The notes beneath the pieces are model-generated. The model was not told the DNA's origin and did not search any database. It saw nothing but the letters and a program-made list of their open reading frames with translations. 64,000 bases of DNA, taken from Liolophura sinensis (lineage: Eukaryota > Mollusca > Polyplacophora > Chitonida > Chitonidae). This document shows, piece after piece, positions 47,595 through 59,300 of this stretch; position 1 is the stretch's first letter, and the number at the start of each line of letters is the position of its first letter. The stretch lies in assembly GCF_032854445.1 (NCBI RefSeq), contig NC_088307.1, positions 18,922,017 to 18,986,016 on the forward strand, in the 5' to 3' direction. The translations under genes were made by a program, and so were the position numbers.

Positions 47595-50500
47595 AATCGT
47601 GGGACGAAGTCACCTATATCAGGAAAAGACAACCTAAAGCTAGTCAAATGAGATCTCAACAGGTTAAGTATCACTCGTTTTGATTTCAATGTTAACAACA
47701 ACACCATACTCCATATTGACAGATTTGTCTGAGGGTTGTATCGAAAAGTGAACAACAACAACAACACCATAGTTCCTTTGGCAACATATATATATTTAGC
47801 TATACGTTGTTGTTCTCTTTTTGGAAAGAAGATCTTATGGATGAATCTAGCATCAAATTAGACACAGCACGCTGCTGACAATTTCTCACGTCATTGTTGA
47901 GGGGCCTCCGTGGCTCAGTCGGTTAGCGCGCTAGCGCAGCGTAATGACCCAGGAGCCTCTCACCAATGCGGTCGCTGTGAGTTCAAGTACAGCTCATGCT
48001 GGCTTCCTCTCCGGCCGTAAGTGGGAAGGTCTGCTAGCAACCTGTGGATGGTCGTGGGTTTCCCCTGGGCTCTGCCCGCTTTCCACCCACCATAATGCTG
48101 GCTGCCGTCGTATAAGTGAAATATTCTTGAGTACGGCGTAAAACACCAATCAAATAAATGAATAAATAAATCACGTCATCGTCACGAGAGTAACATGTCA
48201 GTTTCTGAATTTACGTGTTCGCTGTTGTCATTGAAGGCGCACTCTCAACATTCTGATATTTTCGAAGATATACTTTAGTTACTATTCAGTCTCACAGAAT
48301 CCAAACAAAGCCCTGAAAACCACGGGCAATCTTTTCTATAACTTTTTGCTGAATCCTAACTAGACGTTGCTCTGTAGGGCTGTGATTACCTATACTATAA
48401 CAGTCCTGCGTTGTTCCATAAGCTTACGTTGAGCACCTTTCTACTTGCCTTGCTGGCTTTAATATACTACTGCTAGGCACAAAATAATTTGTCTGTCTGT
48501 AGTCATAGTCATTTCAGCTATCAATTCCAGGTAGGTGTTCTTATGTGTCATCTCTTATAAATCTACACAAGCATGAAAATAGTAGAAACTGGATAAATTC
48601 TAACTCCAACTGCCATGTTTGAACACATACGCCTCACAGCCCATACAAGGGAGATAGCTGCTGACATTACTAGCAATTAGTATATTGTTTGTACATCTTG
48701 TTTAATCTATTCTTTAATTGTTTGCAAAATTTTTTTATTTGTCAATGGGGGGCCTCCGTAGCTCAGTTGGTTAGTGCACTAGCGCAGCCTAATGACCCAG
48801 AAGCTTCTCACCAATGCGGTAGCTGTGAGTTCAAGTCCAACTCATGCTGGCTTCCTCTCCGGCCATAAGTGGGAAGGTCTTTCAGCAACCTGCGGATGGT
48901 CGTGGGTTTCCCCCGGGCTCTGCCCGGTTTCCACCCACCATAATGCTGGCCACCCTGATATAAGTGAGATATTCTTGTGTATGGTGTTAAACACCAATCA
49001 ATAAATATCCATCAGTGTTGATCATATATGTATAAATAAATATCCATCAGTGTTGATTATGGGTTCACTCTATGTCATTAGTGGTGAGACTAATCCTAAA
49101 CGATTATACAGTATGCGCGTCAAGAAGTCTAACTTGCCTAATAGTGGCAGTGAGAATCATATATGTGCATTCAAACATAGTAGTTGGAGTAAGAATTTAT
49201 CCAGTTTCCACTGATCTCGTGCTTCTGTGGATTTATTAGTGGTGGCACATGGGAACACCTACGTGGAACTGATAGCCGAGACGACTATTAGTATGGACAA
49301 ATTATTTGGTGCCCAGCAGTAGTGTATTAAAGCCAGCAAGGGAAATTCAGAGGTGTTCAAGGTAAGCTTTTGGAAAAAGACAGGGCTGTGATAGTATACA
49401 TATTCACAGCCCTACAGAGCTAAAGTAGCTGCAACTATTCTGACAGTTGCTGAACTAACATATGGACCATCGTCACAAAAGCTACTGGTTCACAGCTAGA
49501 AGCTTGCCCCTGCACCTGTCGATTTAGGCCAAACATCAGGACAACTACACTACGCGTGAAGCAGAAACATTGTGAAAGCCTGCTGCCTAATCATTTTGTT
49601 CCCGGATCACTACTGTAACGTACTAGGAAGAAAATATCTTCCACTGACTCATCTGAACAGGTCACCAGCGACCATGTTGTCACCTTCACAATTCATGATT
49701 CCTCAAATTCTGTGAAATTTGTCAGCCATTTGTGCATCCTGCACCGTGAATGGAAGTTGATTGTGCAAGTGACAATGTGGTGGCCAGTGCTTTTTTAAGG
49801 TCAGTGAGTGGAATGTTTGTGCTTCCCGCAGAGTATAGTTGTAGTGTAGCCTAAATTGACAGTTACAGAGACAATGCATGGTACATACATTATTTCAGTA
49901 ACTTCTCAGACCACTGATTACTAGAGCAGAAACAAAGACATATCAGTGGAGTCACTCTTACCTACTGCTGTCGTGTGTATATTTTAAGTTTTACCAACAT
50001 GTTGCGCACACTCCCAGGTATTTTAATCAGAATATTCACGTTTGACTTTGCCGATAGGGCGAAAGGAAATATTAATCTGAGGGACATAATATCAGGCAAT
50101 ATAGAACTCTTTGTATTTTCATGAATTTTTCACGGTGAAGAACATTATGGACGACTTTTACTTTAGCTCACGGATGCTTTGCCACTGTGCTCACACAGTG
50201 AGAATCAGGGCACATGGCCTGCTGAGAGTTTTGGTTTCCTTTACTGACCAACAGGTACTCTGTTTTTTGTCATTGGGTAAGGTTAGCCCCAACAAAGAAT
50301 ATTGTAAGCAAAGCTCCTGTTTCATCTAATCTCTGAGCCGTGAACACACCCTTCTTGGTGTGCTTTAATTTTTCTCTTGAAATCTTTGTGAATTTTAATG
50401 CTTTGTTTTTCCAGGCTGTGATTGCTGCTCAAAGATCTGGTGGGGAAGTTGAGACTTCCAAAAAATGTAAGTTTTATAACAGTACTCTCAAGTGAAGACC

Positions 50501-53500
50501 TGCTGACATGTATAGAAGCATACATGTTGGATAGATATCAACTGCCATACTTCATCCTTTTTATAATGTCAATAAAGTTTAACAGTTCATATGCTCCCCA
50601 ACGTGCACAGTAAATGCTAATCTCCAAAGTTTTACTCATGCCTAATGGTTGGAGCTTCCGCCTCGAAGTCGGTAGACCCGAGATCAAGTCTGGGTCAGGT
50701 CATACCAAAGACTTGCAGAATGGTACTTGTTGCTGTGGTTACTGTGAGTGCAAGTCCAACTCATGCAGGCTTCCTCTCTGGCTGTACGTGGGAAGGTCTT
50801 TCAGCAACCTGCGGATGGTCATGGTTTTCCCAGAGCCTGATTTCCTCCCACCATAATGCTGGCCACGGTCGTATAAGTGAAATGTTCTTGAGTACGGCGT
50901 AAAACACCAATCAAATAAATAAATAAAAAGGCCTATATTGTACTTAACTAATGCTTCCAATTCTTGGGAGATCAGGTGTGCTGTATAACCAATACACATG
51001 TAATTATAAAAAGGAATATCCAGTTTCTCTTTTCTTACATTGTTAGTCCATCTACTTTTGCAAAAAAAAAAAGTGTGAGAGAAATCTAATTTTTAGCTTT
51101 CAGCCCTACTTATATCTGTCCTAAAAATTCAGTATGATGCCCTAATGTTTATTAATCTTCTGAAGCAAACTGTGGCTTCAAAGCTCTCCTGTTCGTCAGT
51201 CCATCTGTCCCTCAGTCCGTTAACAATATGAACTTTTTCAAAAGGCTTCATTGCATTGAATTGAAACTTGCAACATGGGTTCAAGTTCATTTTCGGGTCA
51301 TTTGTCTGTTTCCAAGAGAAAACAATTTCTTTTTTTTTTTTATTATCCTGTATTGGAGCCTTGACAGTTTTCCTTCCCTAAAATGATTTGTTCTGTTGAA
51401 CTTAATCTTGGTATGCAGCATTATCATGACCAAGAGTGGGTTTCAGGCTATGATATTGCCTATTTGTTGACAAAATTACGTTGACATTTTTTTCCGGCCA
51501 AGGATTGTGACGACTACGTCTACATGTAAGTGGTGATATTCTGATAGCGCAGACTGTGGTAGAGAACATGCGTTTCTTTCACAATACATGGTCTTCCAGA
51601 ATGCTTTTCGTAAAACTACCATGTATAGACAGTTCATCACGTAGAGATAAATTTTAATGAAAGAGTGTAATATTTTTTACATTTCACCAGGGTCTGCTGG
51701 TCAGAACAAACAGCACCTAGCCTCGAAGGACACCGCCAAACTGGATCGTGAGACAGAAGAGCTTCATCACAGTAAAGTGGGCCATGATGTGGGGGTGTTG
51801 ATTCAGCAGGGTCGACAGGCTAAAAAGTGGACACAGAAAGATCTGGCAACAGTAAGCTGCCTCAGTCAGAATTTTAGTACATTTCGAAACAAAGCCATCA
51901 GGCCTCGGGATCTTAGACTGTCAAAACATAAGTCATTAAATTTGGTGTGTTCCTTTCTGTTTTTTTTAGCTGAAATTTGTTGTTTACATCTCCCAGTTTC
52001 AGTTTGTCTTACATGAGATTTTGGGAACATCACTTAGCATGTAGCTTGTATCAGACAGCGAGTCTTTACATCACTTGTGGGATGCTTTCTGTGCTACTTG
52101 CCAAAGGCTGGCTGTTGTTTCCATATTTCCATTTCAGATGGTCTTACATGAGATTGTGGGAACATCACTTAGCATTGAGCCTGTATCAGATGGAGAATCT
52201 TTACATCACTTGAGGGATATGTTCTGAGTTACTTACCAAAGGCTGGCTGTTGTTTCCATCTTTCTGTTTCAGATGGTCTTGCATGAAATTTTGGGGACAT
52301 CACTTAGCATGTAACTTGTATCAGACGGCAAGTCTTTACATCACTTGTGGGATGCTTTCTGTGTTACTTGCCAAAGGCTGGCTGTTGTTTCCATCTTTCT
52401 GTTTCAGATGGTCTTGCATGAAATTTTGGGGACATCACTTAGCATGTAACTTGTATCAGGCGGCAAGTCTTTACATCACTTGTGGCTTACTTTGTGAGGT
52501 ACTTGCCAAAGGCTGGCTGTTGCTTCCATCTTTCCATTTCAGATGGTCTTGCATGAAATTTTGGATACATCACTTAGCATTGAGCGTGTGTTAGACGGCG
52601 AGTCTTGAGGGATTCTTTCTGAGTTACTTGCCAAAGGCTGGCTGTTGTTTCCATCTTTCTGTTTCAGATGGTCTTGCATGAAATTTTGGGGACATCACTT
52701 AGCATGTAACTTGTATCAGACGGCGAGTCTTTACATCACTTGTGGGATGCTTTCTGTGTTACTTGCCAAAGGCTGGCTGTTGTTTCCATCTTTCTGTTTC
52801 AGATGGTCTTGCATGAAATTTTGGGGACATCACTTAGCATGTAACTTGTATCAGACGGCGAGTCTTTACATCACTTGTGGCTTACTTTGTGAGTTACTTG
52901 CCAAAGGCTGGCTGTTGCTTCCATCTTTCCATTTCAGATGGTCTTGCATGAAATTTTGGATACATCACTTAGCATGTAACTTGTATCAGACAGCAAGTCT
53001 TCACATCACGTGTGGCTTACTTTGTGAGGTACTTGCCAAAGGCTGGCTGTTGTTTCCATCTTTCTGTTTCAGATGGTCTTGCATGAAATTTTGGGGACAT
53101 CACTTAGCATGTAACTTGTATCAGACAGCGAGTCTTTACATCACTTGTGGGATGCTTTCTGTGTTACTTGCCAAAGGCTGGCTGTTGTTTCCATCTTTCT
53201 GTTTCAGATGGTCTTGCATGAAATTTTGGGGACATCACTTAGCATGTAACTTGTATCAGGCGGCAAGTCTTTACATCACTTGTGGCTTACTTTGTGAGGT
53301 ACTTGCCAAAGGCTGGCTGTTGCTTCCATCTTTCCATTTCAGATGGTCTTGCATGAAATTTTGGATACATCACTTAGCATTGAGCGTGTGTTAGACGGCG
53401 AGTCTTGAGGGATTCTTTCTGAGTTACTTGCCAAAGGCTGGCTGTTGTTTCCTTCATTTAGTTTCTGATGATCTAACATGAGTTTTATTGGAGATCTCTG

Positions 53501-56500
53501 ACCTTCCATTCGCCATGAGCCTGCACGCTGTTGAAAATCTTTCATTATAGTTTCTGAAAATGGTTGCTCTTGTATAAATTAAGTAGAGTCAAACATTAAT
53601 GACTGCATTGAAATCTTGTCAGTTTCATCAGCTTCATCAGCTTCATTTTTGTTTTTGTAGCGGATTAACGAGAAGGGGCAGGTGGTGAATGATTACGAAT
53701 CCGGTCGAGCGATTCCTAACCAGCAGGTGATGACTAAACTGGAGAGAGCGTTAGGTGAGTTTGTCACTTATCGTTTCCTTATTTCAAGTTTATCTTTTCA
53801 AGTACGGAATATTAACTGGTTAAGCTGTTTGCAAGCAACCTGCAGATGATCAAGGGCTTCCCCTGTGCTCTGCACGGTTTCCTCCGACTATAAATGCTGT
53901 CTGCTAATCTGCTATCTTCTATAAAACGCCAGTGAAATAAATGAACAGAACTGGGTGGAAACTGTCACAGGGGTTCTGAAGCTGACTATGACGGATAACA
54001 AAATGAATGACTTTGTTCTCTCACTGTGGGGCCTCTGTGGCTCAGCTGGTTAACGCGCTAGGGCAGTGTAATGACCCAGGAGTCCCTCACCAATGTGGTT
54101 GCTTGAGTTCAAGTCCAGCTCGTGCTGGCTTCCTCTCCGGTCGTACGTGGGAAGATCTGTCAGCAGCCTGCGGATGGCTTGGGTTTCCCCCAGGCTCTGC
54201 CCACCAAAATGCTGGCCACCGTCGTATAAGTGAAATATTCTTGAGTACGGCGCAAAACATGAATCAAATAAATAAATAAATAAATTTTACTCCAGCATTG
54301 TTTGTAGAGATTTGTCAAAAGTAAAGAGGGTATACATCACTCAAGCAAGACGAACTGTCATACAAGATGCCCTTAGGAGCCTCTCACCAATGCGATTGCT
54401 GTGAGTTCAAGTCCATCTTTTGCGTCACTGGCTTTCTCTCTGGTTGTATGTGGGAAGGCAGCAACCTGGGGATGGTTGTGGGTTTCCGCTGGGCTCTGCC
54501 CTGTTTCCTCCCACCATATTGCCGGCTGCGCTCACAAAAGTGAAATATTCCTTAGCACGACGTGAAACACCAATCAAATAAATAAGAAGATAGAAGATCC
54601 CATATGCCATGTCCCTGTTTGTGAAGGCCTACAGCTAAAAACGTTGCTTAACATTTTCAAATACACAGAAATCATGATATTGTCAAAATGGAAATACATG
54701 TAACAACAATGACACAGAATATCGCTTGATGAAGGTTGAATACTAAGAATATTGTTCGTTCGCATCTCGTGGGTCTTTTTTTTCCACCTTTCATGTGAAC
54801 AATATTTGTGTTATTCAGACTTCATTTCTGTGTGTCGTTGTGCAATGTTGGAAAGTTACATGTAAACTTGACTAATGTTATATCATGGTGTCATACTGCT
54901 GGGCTCAGGCTGGACTGTCATTAAACAGATGTTTTTTTTTTTCAACATCGTGGCTTCTGGGTGTGAAAAATCAAGTGTAATAACCAAAAAGATATCCAAC
55001 TTGTGAAATAACTTTTATCAGTGACGGAAATCCTTACGTTTCACCTGTGTATAAATAGAATGTTTTCATAACTTGTTGAGTTTCATTTGTGTGAAACAAA
55101 TGTTAACTATTCTTGATCATGGAGTTCCAGACCAGGTTGATCATTGTTCTCCTGTAACACAGAAGTCATCTAATTCCTCAACCTTTTCGCATATGAAATA
55201 GCAACTTTCAGTACAATTTGTGCACATTTTAAATTTGATTTTGGAAACAAAACTACATTTGTTGAATTGTCCAGTTTCGCAGCTTCAAAAAAAGTATAAT
55301 TTTCTTAGTGAAGACAGAATAATGTCTTTCAGAATATGCTTGAATAAACACCTTGCAAACAAGCGAAAGGGTTGCAGAATTACAATTACATTATGTAATT
55401 ACATTACACAGCTTGGACCCAAGTTACTTGAGACAGGAATGGTAGCCAAATGGTTTAACACTAGAATGTACATAAACAATAGACTACACAGCTCGGACCC
55501 AAGTTACTTGAGACAGGAATGGTAGCCAAATGGTTTAACACTGGAATGTACATAAACAATAGACTAGACAGCTTGGACCCAAGTTACTTGAGACAGGAAT
55601 GGCAGCCAAATGGTTTAACACTGGAATGTACATAAACAATAGACTACACAGCTTGGACCCAAGTTACTTGAGACAGGAATGGTAGCCACATGGTTTAACA
55701 CTGGAATGTACATAAACAATAGACTACACAGCTGGGACCCAAGTTACTTGAGACAGGAATGATAGCCAGATGGTTTAGCACTGGAATGTACATAAACAAT
55801 AGACTACACAGCTTGGACCCAAGTTACTTGAGACAGGAATGGTAGCCACATGGTTTAACACTGGAATGTACATAAACAATAGACTACACAGCTGGGACCC
55901 AAGTTACTTGAGACAGGAATGATAGCCAGATGGTTTAGCACTGGAATGTACATAAACAATAGACTACACAGCTTGGACCCAAGTTACTTGAGACAGGAAT
56001 GATAGCCAAATGGTTTAACACTGGAATGTACATAAACAATAGACTAGACAGCTTGGACCCAAGTTACTTGGGACAGGAATGGTAGCCAAATGGTTTAACA
56101 CTGGAATGTACATAAATAGTACATAAACAATAGACTAGACAGCTTGGACCCAAGTTACTTGAGACAGGAATGGTAGCCAAATGGTTTAACACTGGAATGT
56201 ACATAAACAATAGGCTACACAGCTTGGACCCAAGTTACTTGAGACAGGAATGGCAGCCAAATGGTTTAACACTGGAATGTACATAAACAATAGGCTACAC
56301 AGCTTGGACCCAAGTTACTTGAGACAGGAATGGTAGCCAAATGGTTTAACACTGGAATGTGCATAAACAATAGGCTACACAGCTCGGACCCAAGTTACTT
56401 GAGACAGGAATGGTAGCCAAATGGTTTAACACTGGTTCGAAGAAATGTTTTTGTAATACTGACTCTTGATTTCTGTTGTTTCAGGGATAAAACTCAGAGG

Positions 56501-56534
56501 CAAAGACAAAGGCCAACCTTTGGGCAAGAAATGA
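47588..56534 (+). CDS. EDF1: EDF1 / multiprotein bridging factor 1, complete
   Basis: Coding exons 47588-47662, 50415-50466, 51691-51851, 53661-53754 and 56485-56534 (TGA), all GT-AG and phase-consistent, give 143 residues; human EDF1 has 148. The N-terminus [18 protein letters not shown] matches human MAESDWDTVTVLRKK. The exon 2/3 junction rebuilds the conserved Trp of [23 protein letters not shown] follows, then a Cro/C1-type helix-turn-helix from about residue 77 ([44 protein letters not shown]). The family is known as a coactivator bridging TBP and bZIP or nuclear-receptor factors, and as a sensor of collided ribosomes. The gene has five coding exons and spans 9 kb because the introns hold SINEs, a foldback element and two large minisatellites. 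Confidence 0.96.
47901..48170 (+). mobile_element. Family-1 SINE, full length, EDF1 intron 1
   Basis: Nearly identical to the copy at 59301, with intact A and B boxes. TCACGTCAT occurs a few bases before (47886) and directly after (48171) the element, giving a slightly diverged target-site duplication. Confidence 0.9.
48370..49425. repeat. Foldback element with about 270-bp arms, EDF1 intron 1
   Basis: Left arm about 48370-48650 and right arm about 49135-49425 are inverted copies. Matching blocks include CTTGCTGGCTTTAATATACT, CACAAAATAATTTGTC, GTAGGTGTTC and AAACTGGATAAATTC with their complements on the right. The loop contains a family-1 SINE (48747-49005). No coding capacity seen. Confidence 0.82.
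48747..49005 (+). mobile_element. Family-1 SINE inside the foldback element of EDF1 intron 1
   Basis: Full head and body. The tail is shortened to CACCAATCAATAAATATCC, and a 22-bp stretch of it plus flank is repeated once downstream (to about 49060). Confidence 0.9.
50640..50929 (+). mobile_element. Chimeric SINE: family-2 head joined to family-1 body, EDF1 intron 2
   Basis: Bases 50640 to about 50735 match the family-2 head (ATCAAGTCTGGGTC, GGTCATACCAAAGACTT, GGTACTTGTTGCTG). From GTTACTGTGAGTGCAAGTCC onward it is family 1 through to the CACCAATCAAATAAATAAAT tail. The join lies in TTGTTGCTGTG, shared in part by both families. Confidence 0.8.
52020..53450 (+). repeat. 135-bp minisatellite, EDF1 intron 3
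   Basis: About 11 units of about 135 bp (some near 130). Each has CTTGCCAAAGGCTGGCTGTT, TTTCCATCTTTCTGTTTCAG, ATGGTCTTGCATGAAATTTT and ACATCACTTAGCATGTAACT. The pyrimidine tract plus CAG in each unit resembles a 3' splice site. A larger block of about three units also seems repeated (52250-52620 and 53035-53420). Confidence 0.93.
53829..53945 (+). mobile_element. Old family-1 SINE 3' fragment, just after EDF1 exon 4
   Basis: Recognisable CAAGCAACCTGCAGATGATC and a decayed AAAACGCCAGTGAAATAAAT tail. Confidence 0.65.
54028..54286 (+). mobile_element. Family-1 SINE, EDF1 intron 4
   Basis: Head GGGGCCTCTGTGGCTCAGCT, body and A-rich tail all present, with a small deletion in the body and scattered changes. 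Confidence 0.88.
54372..54586 (+). mobile_element. 5'-truncated family-1 SINE, EDF1 intron 4
   Basis: Begins at GGAGCCTCTCACCAATGCG, so most of the tRNA-like head is missing. Tail CACCAATCAAATAAATAAG is present. Confidence 0.85.
55171..55382. mobile_element. MITE family B (TIR AATTCNGCAACCTTTTCGC), EDF1 intron 4
   Basis: TAATTCCTCAACCTTTTCGC on the left and its inverted copy GCGAAAGGGTTGCAGAATTA on the right; 212 bp, TA at both outer ends, no coding capacity. Confidence 0.82.
55413..56430 (+). repeat. 80-bp minisatellite, EDF1 intron 4, abutting the last exon
   Basis: Thirteen units, mostly exactly 80 bp apart (one carries a 17-bp insertion near 56115): AGCTTGGACCCAAGTTACTT, GAGACAGGAATGGTAGCC, AAATGGTTTAACACTGGAAT, GTACATAAACAATAGAC. 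It ends about 54 bases before the acceptor of EDF1 exon 5. Confidence 0.95.
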
Positions 56535-57030
56535 ACTTTTATTGTTTTTGAGACCCAGCATTTGTTGGAGAAACGGAGTCGTTTATATGCATATATTGAC
56601 ATACTGTGTACTAATATCATAAGTGTCCGATAGATGAAAGCCGTTTGGAAAGCCATGTTACATTTTACTTGTTGCAGGTGTTATCCTCATAACTGATGAA
56701 ATTTATTTGCATTCACTCAGTTTTTGTGATTATTAGGTGCTGTTTAATGGCAGTGTAATGGATTTTTTTTTCAGTTCTAAAGATAGTTTGGTTTACTTTA
56801 TTAGTTTTCTTTATGTTGGAATGAAACTTATGCTTTTGCATGGCCGGTAAAATTCTGTGAAAAGGATTTCGCTCAGCTTTCAGTGCTAAAAGCTTCTTCC
56901 ATGCAAACCTACTTCCTGGTGAAACATTAATTCTTTAGACAATTAAAGGACATTTTAAATTTTCTTACATCTGTCAAAATTGTTTTTCATCAACACCTGA
57001 TTTATGATATGTATTTGCATTGTACAAAGT

Positions 57031-57036
57031 ATTAAA
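57031..57036 (+). terminator. Candidate poly(A) signal ATTAAA for EDF1
   Basis: ATTAAA about 500 bases past the EDF1 stop, followed by a TTTTGTGTTTG-type downstream element. No better AATAAA lies between it and the stop. Confidence 0.5.
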
Positions 57037-57124
57037 GAAAGTTTTATACCCAAAAGTTTTGTGTTTGTAGCTGAATTCGCTAGCCATTAATCATGGTAAT
57101 ACCAACGAGTAACCAGTAAGGTTG

Positions 57125-57310
57125 AATTACCTTGTATGGCTCGAAGTTGAGAGACCTGGGATCAAATCTGGGTCGGGTCATGGTGCATGTAGTTGTTGCT
57201 GACTCGCTATGTGCTCAGCACTAAGAGGTTTTGGCAAGAAAACAAGCCTGGTTGGCCTGGTGTCATTATGATGTGACTGAGTCGGTTTCATGTCTGGTGT
57301 CTACCCAAGA
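57125..57310 (+). mobile_element. Family-2 SINE, intergenic
   Basis: B-box region GGGATCAAATCTGGGTCGGG, then GTGCTCAGCACTAAGAGG, GCCTGGTTGGCCTGGTGTCA and ATGTGACTGAGTC. Same order as the other family-2 copies. Confidence 0.75.
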
Positions 57311-57710
57311 TACATTCACAGTCGGACACAAAACTTTTCCAGCTGAGCACTTTCCTCAGGACCAAGGGAAACAGTAAAATGTGGGGCATGAGAGTCAATA
57401 TCCAGTAGCGAGAATGGATATTTTCCTCACCGCATTTCATGCCCACATTGGGGATCGAACTAAGCAGAAAGCCACAGGTGCCTCTCGGCTCGGTGTGATC
57501 CACTCGTCTGAGCCTGGCTTTAGTCTGCCAGTGTATCATGTGTGGGAAGGATTGTTATTTAGTTGCCACCAGCAACAGAGGTTTACTCCGGTTAGCCTGG
57601 TTTTCATCCACATATGACAATGACCATCGTGAAATGTTCGGGAATACTAAACCATTGAAATATGCCATCTTCTACAGGTGTATACAATTAACACTGATTT
57701 GCCGATTTAT

Positions 57711-57850
57711 TTATTTGGTTGTTGTTGAACCCTATGCTCAAGAATTTTTCATTTATACAAAGGCAGTCAGTTTTATGGGTCAAAGAAAAGGGTACTGGAG
57801 TAAACCACTGACCTTTGGCAAGTTACTGACAAACTTTCCCACCTGTAATG
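57711..57850 (-). mobile_element. Third SINE-like family, intergenic
   Basis: TTTATTTATTTGGTTGTTGT, GGAGTAAACCACTGACCTTT and GTTACTGACAAACTTTCCCA match the family members at 32214 and 38940. Confidence 0.55.
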
Positions 57851-59300
57851 TACAACGCTTCTTTACAACTCACTTGTTGTGACGCTTGTCGTTAAACGCT
57901 TGCTGTGACGTCACTCTATTCAGAAAACCGTGCTTTCTCCGTCAGAAAAGTACGGCATCCGTACATTCCTATATTTGTCTGGCAGATTAGATAATACATT
58001 TAATACTGTCTTCGTGTAAGACGAACCAATCAGTGTCCAATGTTTTACCTGGGTAGGCGCTCCGCTACTTACATGTTCGCTATTGTCTGCGCAGTTGATT
58101 ATTTTTCAAGAATCCACGCTTGCAAGTTTGTGGTTTGACTGGTGACGACATGTACCACCTGAGTGCGCCTTTGACTGATATATGGTAGAGGGGGATTCAA
58201 ACTCACCAGCAAAAGGCTACAAAACACTCCAATATTTCACTGAGCTATCTGGAAAGACCATGTAACCTTCTCCTTTTAGACGAATTTAAACATTTGTTGT
58301 GACGTCAATCCTATATGAAGGGTACATTCGTTTCTGATCAATGTGAAATTCATTTTCTAACAGTTTCGTTCTTTGCCTTCATTTCAAATACACCAATATG
58401 CCAGTGTGAGAAAAAGTACAGTAGCTTCATCAATTTGCTTAGGCGCAAATATGGGCAGCAAGGTGAAATGGTGGGTCTAATTTGTGGCATGCTCATTACG
58501 ATCATGGATATCTCCAGGCCTGGTTGTGTCAAATGTGACAGAGATTGTATAATCCACTATCTGACTTCCCTAGATTATATGTAAGCTTCAATGAATTAAG
58601 ATTTACTTTTCTACATAAGTAATCATTGACCGAGTCAGCGTCCATAATCTTACACACCCAATAGTAATATATATAGATCACAACTGACTGGACTCCCAGT
58701 GGCTAAAAGCTCTAATGCGGTTGCACCAAAACTTCATGTAACATTATCCCCAAAGATCAACCATGCTACATATTATAATCCACTATGCAAATAATGCGGC
58801 TCAGCTGGCACGAAAGAGCATTTATTGATTCATTTTTTTTTATTATTTGTTTGAAATGAAACCGAGCAATTCTTGAAAAAGAATGGATAGATGTTACGTT
58901 ACTACAAACACTGCAGAAAGTAGGACTGGGTTATAAAGACACTATTGCTCTCCGAATCAGAAATGATATGAGCTTTGACAGACAATTGAGCGACCCTGTC
59001 TCTTATATACAGGCTTAGTGGTCAAGGAAGAGTTTTAACCACCTGCATCTGAATTGTCTGGTCAAGCATATACTGGCCATGTCATCATACATGAAGAACC
59101 AGAGCTAAAACATTAGCCCCCGTACCATCTGCGCACTTTGTATCCTCACTCCCTCCCACCGCTAAACACAGAAATCGTATATTATGTTAGACTAATTATG
59201 TTATACCACTCCGTTTAAGTGGAAGACAGACCTCGTAACTGTACATTCCTGGATAACAAAGTCCCCTGTGCTTCTCACCTCATACTTTCTTTTCCAGGAA

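Noticed and set aside
47901-47975. tRNA-like segment with A and B boxes
   Set aside because: It is the head of a SINE. The acceptor stem does not close and a long SINE body with an AT-rich tail follows.
52645-53394. 249-codon open frame on the + strand
   Set aside because: It is the translation of a 135-bp minisatellite inside EDF1 intron 3. The unit is divisible by three, so openness is inherited by copying; no family match and no independent coding evidence.
57870-58330. Possible inverted element from repeated TTGTTGTGACG motifs
   Set aside because: Only short matches; no convincing ends or second copy.
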